This document shows, one piece after another, positions 17,437-26,423 of a stretch of 64,000 nt of DNA. Position numbers and translations under genes: made by a program. The number at the start of each line of letters is the position of its first letter. Within the stretch, counting starts at the first letter, position 1. A model generated the notes under the pieces. The model did no database searches, had not been told where the DNA came from, and was given only the letters and a program-made list of their open reading frames with translations. Source of the DNA: Bacteroidales bacterium (GTDB taxonomy: Bacteria; Bacteroidota; Bacteroidia; Bacteroidales; WCHB1-69); contig JAFZXM010000016.1 in NCBI GenBank assembly GCA_017616775.1, positions 33,805-97,804 on the forward strand, read 5' to 3'.

Positions 17437-18726
17437 ATGCTCATATATAGCCCCCGTCACTCCGCCCGTTTGCAATATGTATTGCAATATGTATTTGAAG
17501 AACAACTGGGCATACCTTATCAAGTGTGCACCCAACGGGAATATTTTGAACAATACCAAGGCGATAAAATAGCCTACAGCCCTACCCCCTGCCATTCTGT
17601 ACAAATTATAGCCCACTCCGTGTTGTGGGAACGCGGAGTGCAAAAACACGACATACATAAAAAATATATTGGCAACAATATGGTACTATATGGGCATGAA
17701 CACAACGACTTGCTGGGTTTTGACATATTCGCCGCTGTTTTTTATTGCTTAAGCCGCTACGAAGAATATCTGCCCAATGCAAAGAAAGACCCATGGGGAC
17801 GATGGATACCTGCAGACACTTCTTTATATGAAAAAGCCTGGGTTGACAGATGGGTGCTGCTCCTGCGACAAGCTTTGCTGATGCATTTTCCCCATTTGAC
17901 ATGCAAAGAAAAACATTTTGTTTTCTTACCCACATACGACATAGACATAGCCTATTGCTATGCCGGTAAAACCCGTATGCTCACTGCGGCAGGCTATGCC
18001 AAACATTTATTGAAAGGAAAATTCGGTTTATTACGCGACAGATATTTTACCCTTTCCCACAAGATGAAGGACCCTTATGACACTTTCGAATATTTGGAAC
18101 AGCTTCATAATCAATACCAACTGACGGCCTGCTATTTCTTTCTGGTAGCTCAAAAACGCACTTCAATAGATAAGAACACCCACAGGGACTATGTTCCGAT
18201 GCAAAAGCTGATCAGCCATTTGGCTACCAAACACTCCATAGGATTGCACGCTTCTTATCACAGTTTTAAACAAGCCGGCATACAAAATGAAGAAATAACT
18301 TGGTTGCAGCAATATACTTCCCAAGCCGTCAACAGCAGCCGCCAGCACTATTTGTGCATGGCTATGCCCGGCAGCTACCAACAATTAACCGCTAACGGAA
18401 TATGCAGGGATTTTTCCATGGGCATGGTGCATTCATGGGGGTTCAGGGCCGGCACGTGCAACACTTTTTTATTTTACGACATTTATACCGAACACACTAC
18501 GAATTTGCGCATATATCCGCTCATAGGCATGGAAAACGGCATTAAAGGAAACAATATCAATGAAATGATGCAACATATACTCCCCTATATCAACGAAACC
18601 ATACAGTTACAAGGCACTCTCACCACCTTGTTCCATAATCAGTCCTTCGGTATTTACGCCGACAAAAACTATGCCGGATTGTATGAACTGTTGCTGAAAT
18701 ATATAACGGATAACAAGAGTTGCTGA
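17437..18726 (+). CDS. Polysaccharide deacetylase-like protein with DUF7033-like N terminus
   Basis: This 429-residue protein has an N-terminal domain (about 1-145) resembling DUF7033 and a C-terminal NodB-like region. The metal-site motif is FLPTYDIDIAYCY (usually TxDxD), followed by IGLHASYH and the later MGMVHSWGFRAGTCNTF, which resemble the His and Arg motifs of carbohydrate esterase 4. There is no signal peptide, so it would act in the cytoplasm. It may remove an acetyl group from a sugar precursor. The divergent motifs leave activity uncertain. It closes the recA run and converges with the acyl-CoA synthetase gene with 10 bases between. Confidence 0.75.
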   Translation: MLIYSPRHSARLQYVLQYVFEEQLGIPYQVCTQREYFEQYQGDKIAYSPTPCHSVQIIAHSVLWERGVQKHDIHKKYIGNNMVLYGHEHNDLLGFDIFAAVFYCLSRYEEYLPNAKKDPWGRWIPADTSLYEKAWVDRWVLLLRQALLMHFPHLTCKEKHFVFLPTYDIDIAYCYAGKTRMLTAAGYAKHLLKGKFGLLRDRYFTLSHKMKDPYDTFEYLEQLHNQYQLTACYFFLVAQKRTSIDKNTHRDYVPMQKLISHLATKHSIGLHASYHSFKQAGIQNEEITWLQQYTSQAVNSSRQHYLCMAMPGSYQQLTANGICRDFSMGMVHSWGFRAGTCNTFLFYDIYTEHTTNLRIYPLIGMENGIKGNNINEMMQHILPYINETIQLQGTLTTLFHNQSFGIYADKNYAGLYELLLKYITDNKSC

Positions 18727-18736
18727 CAGCTATCAC

Positions 18737-20458
18737 CTATTGCTTGTCCCCTCCGGATGTATTTTCTTGCTTTTCCTTATATTCTTCAATATTTTTGGCA
18801 TTTTCGTCATATTTAAACCGACGGATTTTTTGTGTGGCCGTTTTTTCAAAAGGATCTTTCATGGCTTCCACTTTGTCTATTTTTGAATTTTTACCGACGG
18901 CTTTGTTGACGAATTCCTGCACCGACTTTTTCAAAGCATCCAATTTTTCAAAGAATTGGTCCTCCGTTTCCTGATTCCAATCCAACACATTATCATCAAA
19001 TTTTACCAATGCCACCAAAGAACCGTTCTTTTGCATCACAAGCGATTCATCAACACCTTCCATATCGTTGATTACCATTTCTATTTCCTCGGGATAAATA
19101 TTTTCACCCGACGGCCCGAGTATGGTGTTGTTAAGCCTTCCCTTAATATAATAATATCCGTCTTTGTCCACGGATGCTATATCCCCTGTGCGGAACCATC
19201 CGTCTTCATCCAATACTTTGATGGTTCTTTCCGGATCTTTGTAATAACCTAACATCACATTATCGCCACGACAAACTATTTCCCCTTCTCCCGTTTGCGG
19301 ATCTACATTATCCAAACGCACCTCCACCTTGTACGAGGCCAAACCGATAGAGCCCAACCTTTTGCGCTTGTTTACTATCACATTGCAAACCAAAGGGGCG
19401 GTTTCGGTAAGTCCGTAACCTACAGCATAAGGAAAATGACATTTGATGAGGAAATCTTCCACTTTGGTGTCTATTTTTGAACCTCCTACGCCAAAGAAAC
19501 GTAATTTGCCTCCGAACTTGCTGACCAACTGACGACCGATAAACCAATATAAAATTTTCGGCAAATGCTGATCCATCCACCGCAACAAACGGCTTTTGGC
19601 TATGGTGGGAACAACGCTGTTGTGATAAATTTTTTCTATTATCAACGGAACTGCCAACATAATAGTAGGCTTTACCTTATGCATGGCAGGAAGCAATATG
19701 GAAGGGGTGGGAGGCTTGGAAAGATAATAACAACACGCCCCCACATACATGGAATATAAACTGGACACACACATTTCGTAGGCATGTGCCATAGGAAGGA
19801 TGGAAAGGAATCTATCGTTTTTAAAACAGGGTTGGGCTTTAAAAGAAGCCACCAAATTGTGACAAATATTACGATGACTCAACATCACGCCTTTGGCTTT
19901 TCCTGTAGTGCCCGATGTATAAATGATGGTAGCCAAATCTTCCGGTTGAGGATCTTTGATCCAACCATTGCACTGAAAATCCTCTTTACGACATTTGATA
20001 AACTCCAAAGTTTCTATATCCACCACCAAAGTAAGCCGGTCTATACATGCTTGATTGAGTTTATACATCAACTTTTGGGAGATAAAAATAACCTTACTTT
20101 CAGAATGATTCAGTATGTTGGTGACTTCATTTTCGGAGCTATCGGGCAAAATGGGTATTGCCACCCTGCCAAAAGCGGTGGCGGCAAAAAAAGCCAATGT
20201 CCAATTGGGCATATTTTGCGACAATATGGCCACCTTGTCACCGGCACTAATTCCGAAACGGGACATTCTGGTGGAAAGCATATTACATTTTTCCTTAAAG
20301 CTGATGTAGGTATATTTTTGCCCTCCGTCCACAAATTGGGACATCTCTCTGTTCCAATATTTAGAGGTGGTGTAATCCAACACCTTGTGAAGTGTGGTAC
20401 AATATGTTTCTCTGTATTTATTGCGTAATTTATACGGATTCTTTATTCTGTCTGTCAT
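18737..20458 (-). CDS. AMP-dependent acyl-CoA or acyl-ACP synthetase
   Basis: This 573-residue adenylate-forming enzyme carries the AMP-binding signature IIYTSGTTGKAKGVMLSH near residue 180. The A5 motif GYGLTETAPLV and the A7/A8 motifs GWFRTGDIASVDKDGYYYIK and GRLNNTI follow. It activates a fatty acid through an acyl-AMP. Long-chain fatty acid specificity is suggested by length and by the neighbouring acyltransferase. A charged tail (KEKQENTSGGDKQ) follows the catalytic part. With the upstream lysophospholipid acyltransferase it may form a two-gene fatty-acid salvage unit, functionally like the fused Aas of enterobacteria; that comparison is inference. Confidence 0.88.
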   Translation of the reverse strand: MTDRIKNPYKLRNKYRETYCTTLHKVLDYTTSKYWNREMSQFVDGGQKYTYISFKEKCNMLSTRMSRFGISAGDKVAILSQNMPNWTLAFFAATAFGRVAIPILPDSSENEVTNILNHSESKVIFISQKLMYKLNQACIDRLTLVVDIETLEFIKCRKEDFQCNGWIKDPQPEDLATIIYTSGTTGKAKGVMLSHRNICHNLVASFKAQPCFKNDRFLSILPMAHAYEMCVSSLYSMYVGACCYYLSKPPTPSILLPAMHKVKPTIMLAVPLIIEKIYHNSVVPTIAKSRLLRWMDQHLPKILYWFIGRQLVSKFGGKLRFFGVGGSKIDTKVEDFLIKCHFPYAVGYGLTETAPLVCNVIVNKRKRLGSIGLASYKVEVRLDNVDPQTGEGEIVCRGDNVMLGYYKDPERTIKVLDEDGWFRTGDIASVDKDGYYYIKGRLNNTILGPSGENIYPEEIEMVINDMEGVDESLVMQKNGSLVALVKFDDNVLDWNQETEDQFFEKLDALKKSVQEFVNKAVGKNSKIDKVEAMKDPFEKTATQKIRRFKYDENAKNIEEYKEKQENTSGGDKQ

Positions 20459-20504
20459 ATTTTTTGTTTTTGTTTTATTGGCAGGCGTTTAACTCCCTGT
20501 TCAT

Positions 20505-21095
20505 TTACAGGGGAACATAACCGTTTTTGTTACGTCCCTGCAATCCCAATGTGGCATAATACTCCTGAATACGTTTGATGTCGGCATTGGCATCATCGGT
20601 AAGTTGCCATTCCTGTCCTACGGTGATTTCTTTACGACCCCAATCATAATACCCCACATAAACACGTGCTCCTGTTTGTCTGGCTATCAGGTGAAAACCC
20701 GTTTTCCACTTTTTTACCGCCTTGCGGGTGCCCTCCGGGGCTATGGCTAAATGAAAAAACTCATTCTCATTAAACGTGTTGATAATGCTTCTTACCGAAC
20801 TTGTTGCATTCCGCCGGTCAACCGGCACAGCCCCGAAAGCACGCAATACAGGACCGAGAGGCCATACAAAAAATTCTTTTTTTACCATAATATGGGCAAG
20901 TACTCCATATTGGGCATAAAATAAATAACATATGGGAAAATCCATTATGGAGGTATGAGGAACGCCTAACACTATGGCTTTATTACCTTCCATGGGACCG
21001 CCTATGCTTGTCCATCCCAACTTGCGAAGCAACCAACCGCAAAATTTTGCCCAACGCTTATTGACCTTTGTTTTCACTTTCACCATATGCCGCAT
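20505..21095 (-). CDS. Lysophospholipid/glycerolipid acyltransferase family protein
   Basis: This 196-residue protein has the PlsC-type HX4D motif in PHTSIMDF, the second motif in FGAVPVDRR and the EGTR motif in APEGTRKAV. It would transfer an acyl chain to a glycerolipid at the inner membrane. It is shorter than typical PlsC and lacks an evident N-terminal membrane helix, matching the short glycerol-acyltransferase group. The start is MRHMVKVK at 21095; the inner ATG at 21086 is equally possible. A TACATTTG element at 21166-21173 is its likely promoter, and the acyl-CoA synthetase follows 46 bases on. Confidence 0.85.
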   Translation of the reverse strand: MRHMVKVKTKVNKRWAKFCGWLLRKLGWTSIGGPMEGNKAIVLGVPHTSIMDFPICYLFYAQYGVLAHIMVKKEFFVWPLGPVLRAFGAVPVDRRNATSSVRSIINTFNENEFFHLAIAPEGTRKAVKKWKTGFHLIARQTGARVYVGYYDWGRKEITVGQEWQLTDDANADIKRIQEYYATLGLQGRNKNGYVPL

Positions 21096-21165
21096 TGTTT
21101 TTATACAGGTTTGTATTGATTTGTTTTTGGTTTTTCACTTTCCTGCTTTCTATTTTTAGCGGTTG

Positions 21166-21173
21166 CAAATGTA
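21166..21173 (-). promoter_or_regulatory. Promoter -7 element (TACATTTG) for the acyltransferase/synthetase pair
   Basis: The minus strand matches TAnnTTTG, 70 bases before the acyltransferase start. Confidence 0.5.
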
Positions 21174-21275
21174 TCATTTTTTATCCGATATCCATACCAA
21201 CAGGATATTGATGATAAATCATTCAATCAAAAGGAAATAAGAAAATTGCGGCAACCGATAAAAACCGTATCTTAG

Positions 21276-21304
21276 TCTTACTCTTGCCAAACGGATGAGT
21301 AAGA
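21276..21304 (-). terminator. Possible terminator hairpin after the DUF4301 gene
   Basis: The inverted repeat TCTTACTC...GAGTAAGA (8-base stem, 13-base loop) sits 6 bases beyond the DUF4301 stop on the minus strand. The T-rich tract follows on the plus strand rather than the minus strand, so the assignment is weak. Confidence 0.35.
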
Positions 21305-21309
21305 TTTTC

Positions 21310-22830
21310 TTATTTGCAATGTTCCTTACGCAACAAATCGTTAATGGTTTTCACAGGTGAAAACGTAGACAAGGGCGTAGCCACAAAAACAGTCAGCCAA
21401 TTGGACATGGCTCCGTTCCATAGTCCCGGATTTTCTATTGCTTTGATTGTTTTTCCGTTCACGCTCTTACTGCTGACAAAATATCTTTGATAATCAACAA
21501 AATCCGACAAGCGGAATTTTTCTCCTTTATAATTTTTGATGGAGCATACTATATCCACCGGATTAAAATAGGAAGAACGCATCATGACGGACTGTTGAGT
21601 GCTGTCTTCAAAATTCATTTCTGACGTTTCCACTATTTGCAAACTGCGTACGCCGTTATTATCTTCTGTCCAAAAAGGACCTCCGCCGGGTTCGCCTTCC
21701 TGTTTTACCACTCCGCACACCCTGATAGGCTTGTTCAATAAACGATACAGATATTGTATTTTGTTTGGATTATCCATTTCATAATAATAATGCGGCAATA
21801 CTATGTAAAACCTGCGGGTAACCATGAACTCGCAAGCTTTTAACGCTTCGAATGACGGATTGCTTGAATTCAATATACGCATGCAGAAAGCCACACTTTT
21901 TTGTAAATCCAACAATACGGATAACAATACTTTTTTATATTTTACCGTATCCCCTTTGTACATATCCAAAGTAACGTTGTCTATATTTTTGATAAAAATA
22001 ATATCGGCATCTATATCATTCAGATTTTTTATCAAACTTCCATGCCCTCCCGGACGAAATACCAAATTACCGTTTTCATCTCTAAAAGGTTTATTATCCT
22101 CATCAAAAGCCAACGTATCGGTAGAAGGATGCTGAAACGAGTAGGTGATATCATATGTAACATTGAGCATTTGCTCGTATTTTTCTTTTTTTTGATCGAC
22201 AAAATTTTTAAACAATTGCTCATGCTCGGGAGAAATGGTGAAATGCACATGTGCCACCTTATCGTTTGACACTGCATATAAAGCGGCCTCTACCAAATGT
22301 TCCTCCACGGCGGTACGAACCTCCTGGTGCGGATATGCATGAAATTCCAACAATCCTTTGGGCAAATGAGCATAATTCAGACCTTCCTTTTCCAAAAGAT
22401 AGGTGAAAATTCTTTTATAAATATTCCTATCCTCCGTTTCTTTTGCATCTATATCCAATCCGTGGTCCTGCAAACATTGTCGCAAAGCAGGATAAAATGC
22501 AAACTTATCCAGATTATCGATTACCTCCTGCACCGATTTCGGTACTGTTTCACCTTGAAGATATACATATATATCTTTGAACATACGGGTAGCTGCCCCT
22601 GAAGCTGGTACAAATTTCACTATTTTTTTATCCCCGACGTTTTTGGCATAAGCGTTCAATATCCGCTTTATACTTGATTCATTGACTACATACAAACCGT
22701 CATAGGGAAATATGGGAGACACTAATTTTACTCTTGGACAATCGCACAACACCATACTGCATTGATTGTTGAGCGATGTTGTATCTATTTGATGAGCCTT
22801 TATTGCCGCATAATCTTGTTCTGTAAACAT
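21310..22830 (-). CDS. DUF4301 family protein
   Basis: This 506-residue cytoplasmic protein matches the DUF4301 family, found mainly in Bacteroidetes. Recognisable segments are KFVPASGAATRMFKDIY near residue 75, FRPGGHGSLIKNLNDIDAD near 255 and CGVVKQEGEPGGGPFW near 385. The glycine-rich N-terminal block and the PGGHGSLI motif recall nucleotide-sugar pyrophosphorylase folds, so a nucleotidyltransferase-type role is possible but not shown. It appears monocistronic. The gene downstream on the minus strand belongs to a separate promoter. Confidence 0.85.
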   Translation of the reverse strand: MFTEQDYAAIKAHQIDTTSLNNQCSMVLCDCPRVKLVSPIFPYDGLYVVNESSIKRILNAYAKNVGDKKIVKFVPASGAATRMFKDIYVYLQGETVPKSVQEVIDNLDKFAFYPALRQCLQDHGLDIDAKETEDRNIYKRIFTYLLEKEGLNYAHLPKGLLEFHAYPHQEVRTAVEEHLVEAALYAVSNDKVAHVHFTISPEHEQLFKNFVDQKKEKYEQMLNVTYDITYSFQHPSTDTLAFDEDNKPFRDENGNLVFRPGGHGSLIKNLNDIDADIIFIKNIDNVTLDMYKGDTVKYKKVLLSVLLDLQKSVAFCMRILNSSNPSFEALKACEFMVTRRFYIVLPHYYYEMDNPNKIQYLYRLLNKPIRVCGVVKQEGEPGGGPFWTEDNNGVRSLQIVETSEMNFEDSTQQSVMMRSSYFNPVDIVCSIKNYKGEKFRLSDFVDYQRYFVSSKSVNGKTIKAIENPGLWNGAMSNWLTVFVATPLSTFSPVKTINDLLRKEHCK

Positions 22831-22860
22831 AATACCGACCGTTTAATTATTAATACTATA

Positions 22861-22891
22861 AAAAAGACAGGTTGAAACCTGTCTTTTTTTT
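22861..22891 (-). terminator. Rho-independent terminator after the lipocalin-like gene
   Basis: The perfect hairpin GACAGGTT-GA-AACCTGTC (22866-22883) is flanked by A and T tracts on both sides. It begins 4 bases beyond the stop of the lipocalin-like gene, so it ends minus-strand transcription before DUF4301. It could also work in the opposite direction. Confidence 0.85.
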
Positions 22892-22894
22892 AAT

Positions 22895-23341
22895 CTACAA
22901 AGAAGTTTTCTTAGTAAAAATCTTTTCTCCTTTTGTATATCCTTCCGATTCGAAATCTTTATGTTTCAAAATCAGCTTGTCACCATCTATTTTGTATTTA
23001 TATTGCACATCAGCTATTTTTTCACCATCATCTCTTATTTGATCATAAAAATACAAGGTATTATGCTTGCGTTCAAATGTGCCTATCACAGTCCAACGGG
23101 TATATTTGCCCTCACTGCGCAACATATAATTTTGAGTAAACAACTGTTTGCTTCCCGAATCGAAAGTGAGTATTTCTTTACAAGAATCCACAGCCAAACC
23201 TTTAGCTGCTTTTATATCCACTTCCCAAGAGCCTAAAATTGACATTTTGTCATACTTATTACAACTTGTTGCAATTAATGCTGTCAGTGCAAAAACTATT
23301 GCCAACGACAACATTCCTTTTGATAAATTTTTTATTTTCAT
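22895..23341 (-). CDS. Lipocalin-like lipoprotein
   Basis: This 148-residue protein has a signal peptide and lipobox IATSC, giving an acylated Cys27. The mature part opens with ILGSWEVD and continues with short alternating beta-strands (TRWTVIGTFERKHNTLYFYD, KYKIDGDKLILK). These match small lipocalin-like domains of Bacteroidetes, which form a ligand-binding beta-barrel. It is anchored to a membrane leaflet, probably facing the periplasm. It follows rfaD by 30 bases and ends at a strong terminator, so it is likely co-transcribed with rfaD. The ligand is unknown. Confidence 0.7.
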   Translation of the reverse strand: MKIKNLSKGMLSLAIVFALTALIATSCNKYDKMSILGSWEVDIKAAKGLAVDSCKEILTFDSGSKQLFTQNYMLRSEGKYTRWTVIGTFERKHNTLYFYDQIRDDGEKIADVQYKYKIDGDKLILKHKDFESEGYTKGEKIFTKKTSL

Positions 23342-23371
23342 ATTATTTTAATATTTGATTGTTAATATTCT

Positions 23372-24343
23372 TTAGTAACAACTATGTTTTATCAAATAAT
23401 TTTGAACATAATCTTTTATACCCTCTTCCAATGAAGTAAAAGGTTTATCATATCCCGCATCGCGCAATTTTTCCATTTCGGCTTGCGTAAAATATTGATA
23501 TTTGTCCCTAATATCCAACGGGGTATCTATAAATTCTATATTTTCGGCTTTTCCCATAGCGGCAAAAGTTGCTTTTGCCAAATCCAAAAACGAGCGGGCC
23601 TGCCCTGTTCCCACATTATACAAACCCGATTCCGGACGATTTTCCATAAGGAACAATATTACCGACAAAACATCTTTCACATAGACAAAATCGCGGGATT
23701 GTTCACCGTCTGCCACATCGGGACGGTGCGAACGGAACAATTGCATCTTACCACTGCTGTTTATCTCCTCAAAAGCATGCAACACCACCGAGGCCATTCT
23801 TTTTTTGTGATATTCATTGGGACCATAAACATTGAAAAACTTTAATCCCGCCCAAAACGGAGGCTCCTCTTCCTGCTCCAATGCCCATTTGTCGAATTCA
23901 TTTTTGGATATTCCATACAAATTAAGTGGTTGTAACATATCCACTATACGATGGCTGTCTTCAAAACCATGCTCTCCCATACCGTATGTGGCTGCAGATG
24001 AAGCATATATAAGAGGAAGATTATATAAACAACAATTTTCCCATATTTGCTGCGTGTAACTGAGATTCAACTCGTCCAACAACTCCCAATTTTGCTCGGT
24101 AGTATCGGTGCGGGCACCGATATGAAGCACAAAACCGACCATATCATGATTGGCTTCCAACCATGAAAAAAATTCGGTGCGACTAACCTTTTCGGCATAT
24201 GTCTTATGCTCTATATTGCACTTTTTTTCTATTTTTGAAAAATCATCTACCGCTACCAAATTATGGTAACCTGAATCATACAACTTTTGCAATAAGCAAC
24301 TTCCTATAAATCCGGCAGCGCCTGTTACAACTATATAGTTCAT
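23372..24343 (-). CDS. rfaD: ADP-L-glycero-D-manno-heptose 6-epimerase
   Basis: This 323-residue extended short-chain dehydrogenase has the nucleotide-binding motif TGAAGFIGS at residues 7-15, the ASSAATYG block and the catalytic NLYGISKNEFDKW. The family-specific MQLFRSHRPDVADGEQSRDF segment points to the heptose epimerase, also called HldD. It converts the ADP-heptose precursor used for the lipopolysaccharide inner core. Length is normal. No other heptose genes are adjacent. A TATTTTTG element at 24373-24380 lies 29 bases upstream. Confidence 0.93.
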   Translation of the reverse strand: MNYIVVTGAAGFIGSCLLQKLYDSGYHNLVAVDDFSKIEKKCNIEHKTYAEKVSRTEFFSWLEANHDMVGFVLHIGARTDTTEQNWELLDELNLSYTQQIWENCCLYNLPLIYASSAATYGMGEHGFEDSHRIVDMLQPLNLYGISKNEFDKWALEQEEEPPFWAGLKFFNVYGPNEYHKKRMASVVLHAFEEINSSGKMQLFRSHRPDVADGEQSRDFVYVKDVLSVILFLMENRPESGLYNVGTGQARSFLDLAKATFAAMGKAENIEFIDTPLDIRDKYQYFTQAEMEKLRDAGYDKPFTSLEEGIKDYVQNYLIKHSCY

Positions 24344-24372
24344 TTCTATTTTCCTTAATTAAGAATATTTTG

Positions 24373-24380
24373 CAAAAATA
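24373..24380 (-). promoter_or_regulatory. Promoter -7 element (TATTTTTG) for rfaD
   Basis: The minus strand matches TAnnTTTG, 29 bases before the rfaD ATG. Nothing else is visible in 24381-24534. Confidence 0.6.
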
Positions 24381-24534
24381 CTATTTTTTTTATTATGAAC
24401 ACAATTTCTCCCTTTTTTTATAAAAATTTATATCCCATTCTCTCCGTCAAAAAAGGAAATAATGTTTCTGATAACATGTCGTGCCTGATTTTGTAACGGA
24501 TAAACGGCTTTTTTAACAGTTATACAGAATGTGT

Positions 24535-25539
24535 TCAGGAGTGCAATATTTTAACCACAAGCTCTTTTAACAATTGCGGCCTGTCTGTGGTATAACCTCT
24601 GCCTCCTTTGTCATCTACGGAATACTGATTTATCAGGTGCAAAATATTCCGTATGCCGTTAATGGAATATCTGCTGTTGGAATAGAATCCGTATTCTTTC
24701 CAATGCACTCCTATTGACTTAAGATACATTTCACTTTTATCCGCGGAATAATAACATTTCATCAATTGGAAAAATGCCGCATGAAGAATATTAAAATAAC
24801 CGGGCAAACATTTATGCGGATTATTGACATAATATTCGCAAATAGCATAAGCTTTATCGTAATTTCGGGACAGAACGGCTGTTTGGAGTTCATATATATT
24901 AAACTCCCTGCTTATTCCTATATGCTTTTCTATCAACTCTTTTGTCAGCTCCTGGCATTGTCCCTTCGGAGTTAAAGCGCTTATTTTATTCAATTCATTG
25001 CTTATACGGGTTAAATCTCCCACATTTGCAATTAATAATTGAGCCTCCCTTTCATGGATAATTAAATTTTTTTCATCAGCCATGCGTTTAACATGTTCCG
25101 CCATTTTGTTTTCATATATTTTGGGAGAATCAAAAAACAATCCGTTTTCTTGTATTTGCCTGCTCAATGATGTTTTTCCGTTTAATTTTTCACCTTCCAT
25201 AAACGACAACACCAATACTGTTTGCGGTTGCGGACTTTTTGCATAGGCACTCAAGTCTTCTATTTTTTTCAGATGTTGCGCTTCCCGCACTATCACCAAG
25301 CGCAACGGAGCCATCATGGGATATTGGCGGGCGGCGGCGGCAACAGCTTGCGGCGTGGTATCAAGCCCGTAAAACAAATTAAAATTAAAATCCCGCATTG
25401 CCTCGTCTTCAAAAAACGTGTCTTGTATCAGGTGCGTGAGCTTGTCTACATAATAAGGCTCCTCCCCTTGCAATAAAATGAGGGGTTGATACTTTTTTTG
25501 ATTAATAAGATTCAGCAAAACATCATAAGTTACTTTCAT
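24535..25539 (-). CDS. holA: DNA polymerase III delta subunit
   Basis: This 334-residue clamp-loader subunit opens the beta clamp on DNA. It has the delta N-terminal pattern ILLQGEEPYYVDKLT, where an AAA+-like fold lacks a true Walker A, and the middle SYAKSPQPQTVLVLSFMEGEK region. The C-terminal collar helices (about 215-334) include AVLSRNYDKAYAICEYY. Overlap with dapA by 4 bases (ATGA) indicates translational coupling. Length matches the family. Assignment rests on overall pattern because delta subunits are weakly conserved. Confidence 0.88.
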   Translation of the reverse strand: MKVTYDVLLNLINQKKYQPLILLQGEEPYYVDKLTHLIQDTFFEDEAMRDFNFNLFYGLDTTPQAVAAAARQYPMMAPLRLVIVREAQHLKKIEDLSAYAKSPQPQTVLVLSFMEGEKLNGKTSLSRQIQENGLFFDSPKIYENKMAEHVKRMADEKNLIIHEREAQLLIANVGDLTRISNELNKISALTPKGQCQELTKELIEKHIGISREFNIYELQTAVLSRNYDKAYAICEYYVNNPHKCLPGYFNILHAAFFQLMKCYYSADKSEMYLKSIGVHWKEYGFYSNSRYSINGIRNILHLINQYSVDDKGGRGYTTDRPQLLKELVVKILHS

Positions 25540-26411
25540 CGGGCAAGCAAATTTTGTATATATTGTTCTGTCTCTTTAGAAATTTCAACCAAAGGCAAAC
25601 GCACGTCTTTATTGATAAGCCCCTTTTGATACAGCATATATTTTATTCCCGAAGGGCTTCCGTCCATAAAACAAGCTTTCATCAAATCCATTAATTGAAA
25701 ATGTATGTTTTTAGCCTCATCAAACCTGCCGTTGATGCCTGCATGCACCATAGCTGAAAATTCATTGGGAAAGGCATTGGCAATAACGCTTATCACGCCA
25801 TCTGCCCCGCAAGCCAAAAGCGGCAGGGTCAGCATATCGTCTCCGGATATGACTAAAAAATCTTCCGGTCTGTTATGCAAGATATGCATAATTTGGAACA
25901 TATTGCCGGATGCTTCTTTAATACCTATCACATTGGGTATGGTCCGGGCTATTTCCAAGGTGGTGTCGGCGGCGATGTTCACACCTGCACGGCCGGGCAC
26001 ATTATACAATATAATAGGTAAAGAGCTATGGGAGGCTATACATTGGTAATGGCCTATCAATCCTCTTTGCTGCGGCTTGTTGTAATAAGGGGCCACCGAT
26101 AATATAGCCGATACTTTTGACAAGTCAAAATAATGTATTTGCTCGTTTACTTCCAATGGATTGTTGGTGCCTATTCCCACCACTATCGGCACTCTCAAAG
26201 CCGTACATTCTATGATGGTATCCAATATTTGTTTGCGTTCGGCAAATGATAAAGTGGGCGTTTCTCCTGTAGTACCCAATGCTACTATATAATCCACGCC
26301 TCCGGCTATCACATGGTTCACCATGCGGCCGATAGCTTCAAAATCTATGCTTTTATCATTCTTAAAAGGAGTGACCAACGCCACACCCGTTCCTTTCAGT
26401 ATTTTTTTCAT
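25536..26411 (-). CDS. dapA: 4-hydroxy-tetrahydrodipicolinate synthase
   Basis: This 291-residue TIM-barrel aldolase condenses pyruvate with aspartate semialdehyde in the first committed step to diaminopimelate and lysine. Residues match the catalytic set: Thr47/Thr48 in ALGTTGETPTL, Tyr136 in ILYNVPGR, Arg141, and the Schiff-base Lys165 in VIGIKEASGN. It sits between a TPR protein gene (12-base gap) and holA (4-base overlap). Diaminopimelate supply fits a Gram-negative peptidoglycan, which the OmpA domain in this window would bind. Confidence 0.97.
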   Translation of the reverse strand: MKKILKGTGVALVTPFKNDKSIDFEAIGRMVNHVIAGGVDYIVALGTTGETPTLSFAERKQILDTIIECTALRVPIVVGIGTNNPLEVNEQIHYFDLSKVSAILSVAPYYNKPQQRGLIGHYQCIASHSSLPIILYNVPGRAGVNIAADTTLEIARTIPNVIGIKEASGNMFQIMHILHNRPEDFLVISGDDMLTLPLLACGADGVISVIANAFPNEFSAMVHAGINGRFDEAKNIHFQLMDLMKACFMDGSPSGIKYMLYQKGLINKDVRLPLVEISKETEQYIQNLLAR

Positions 26412-26423
26412 TCTTTATAACGC

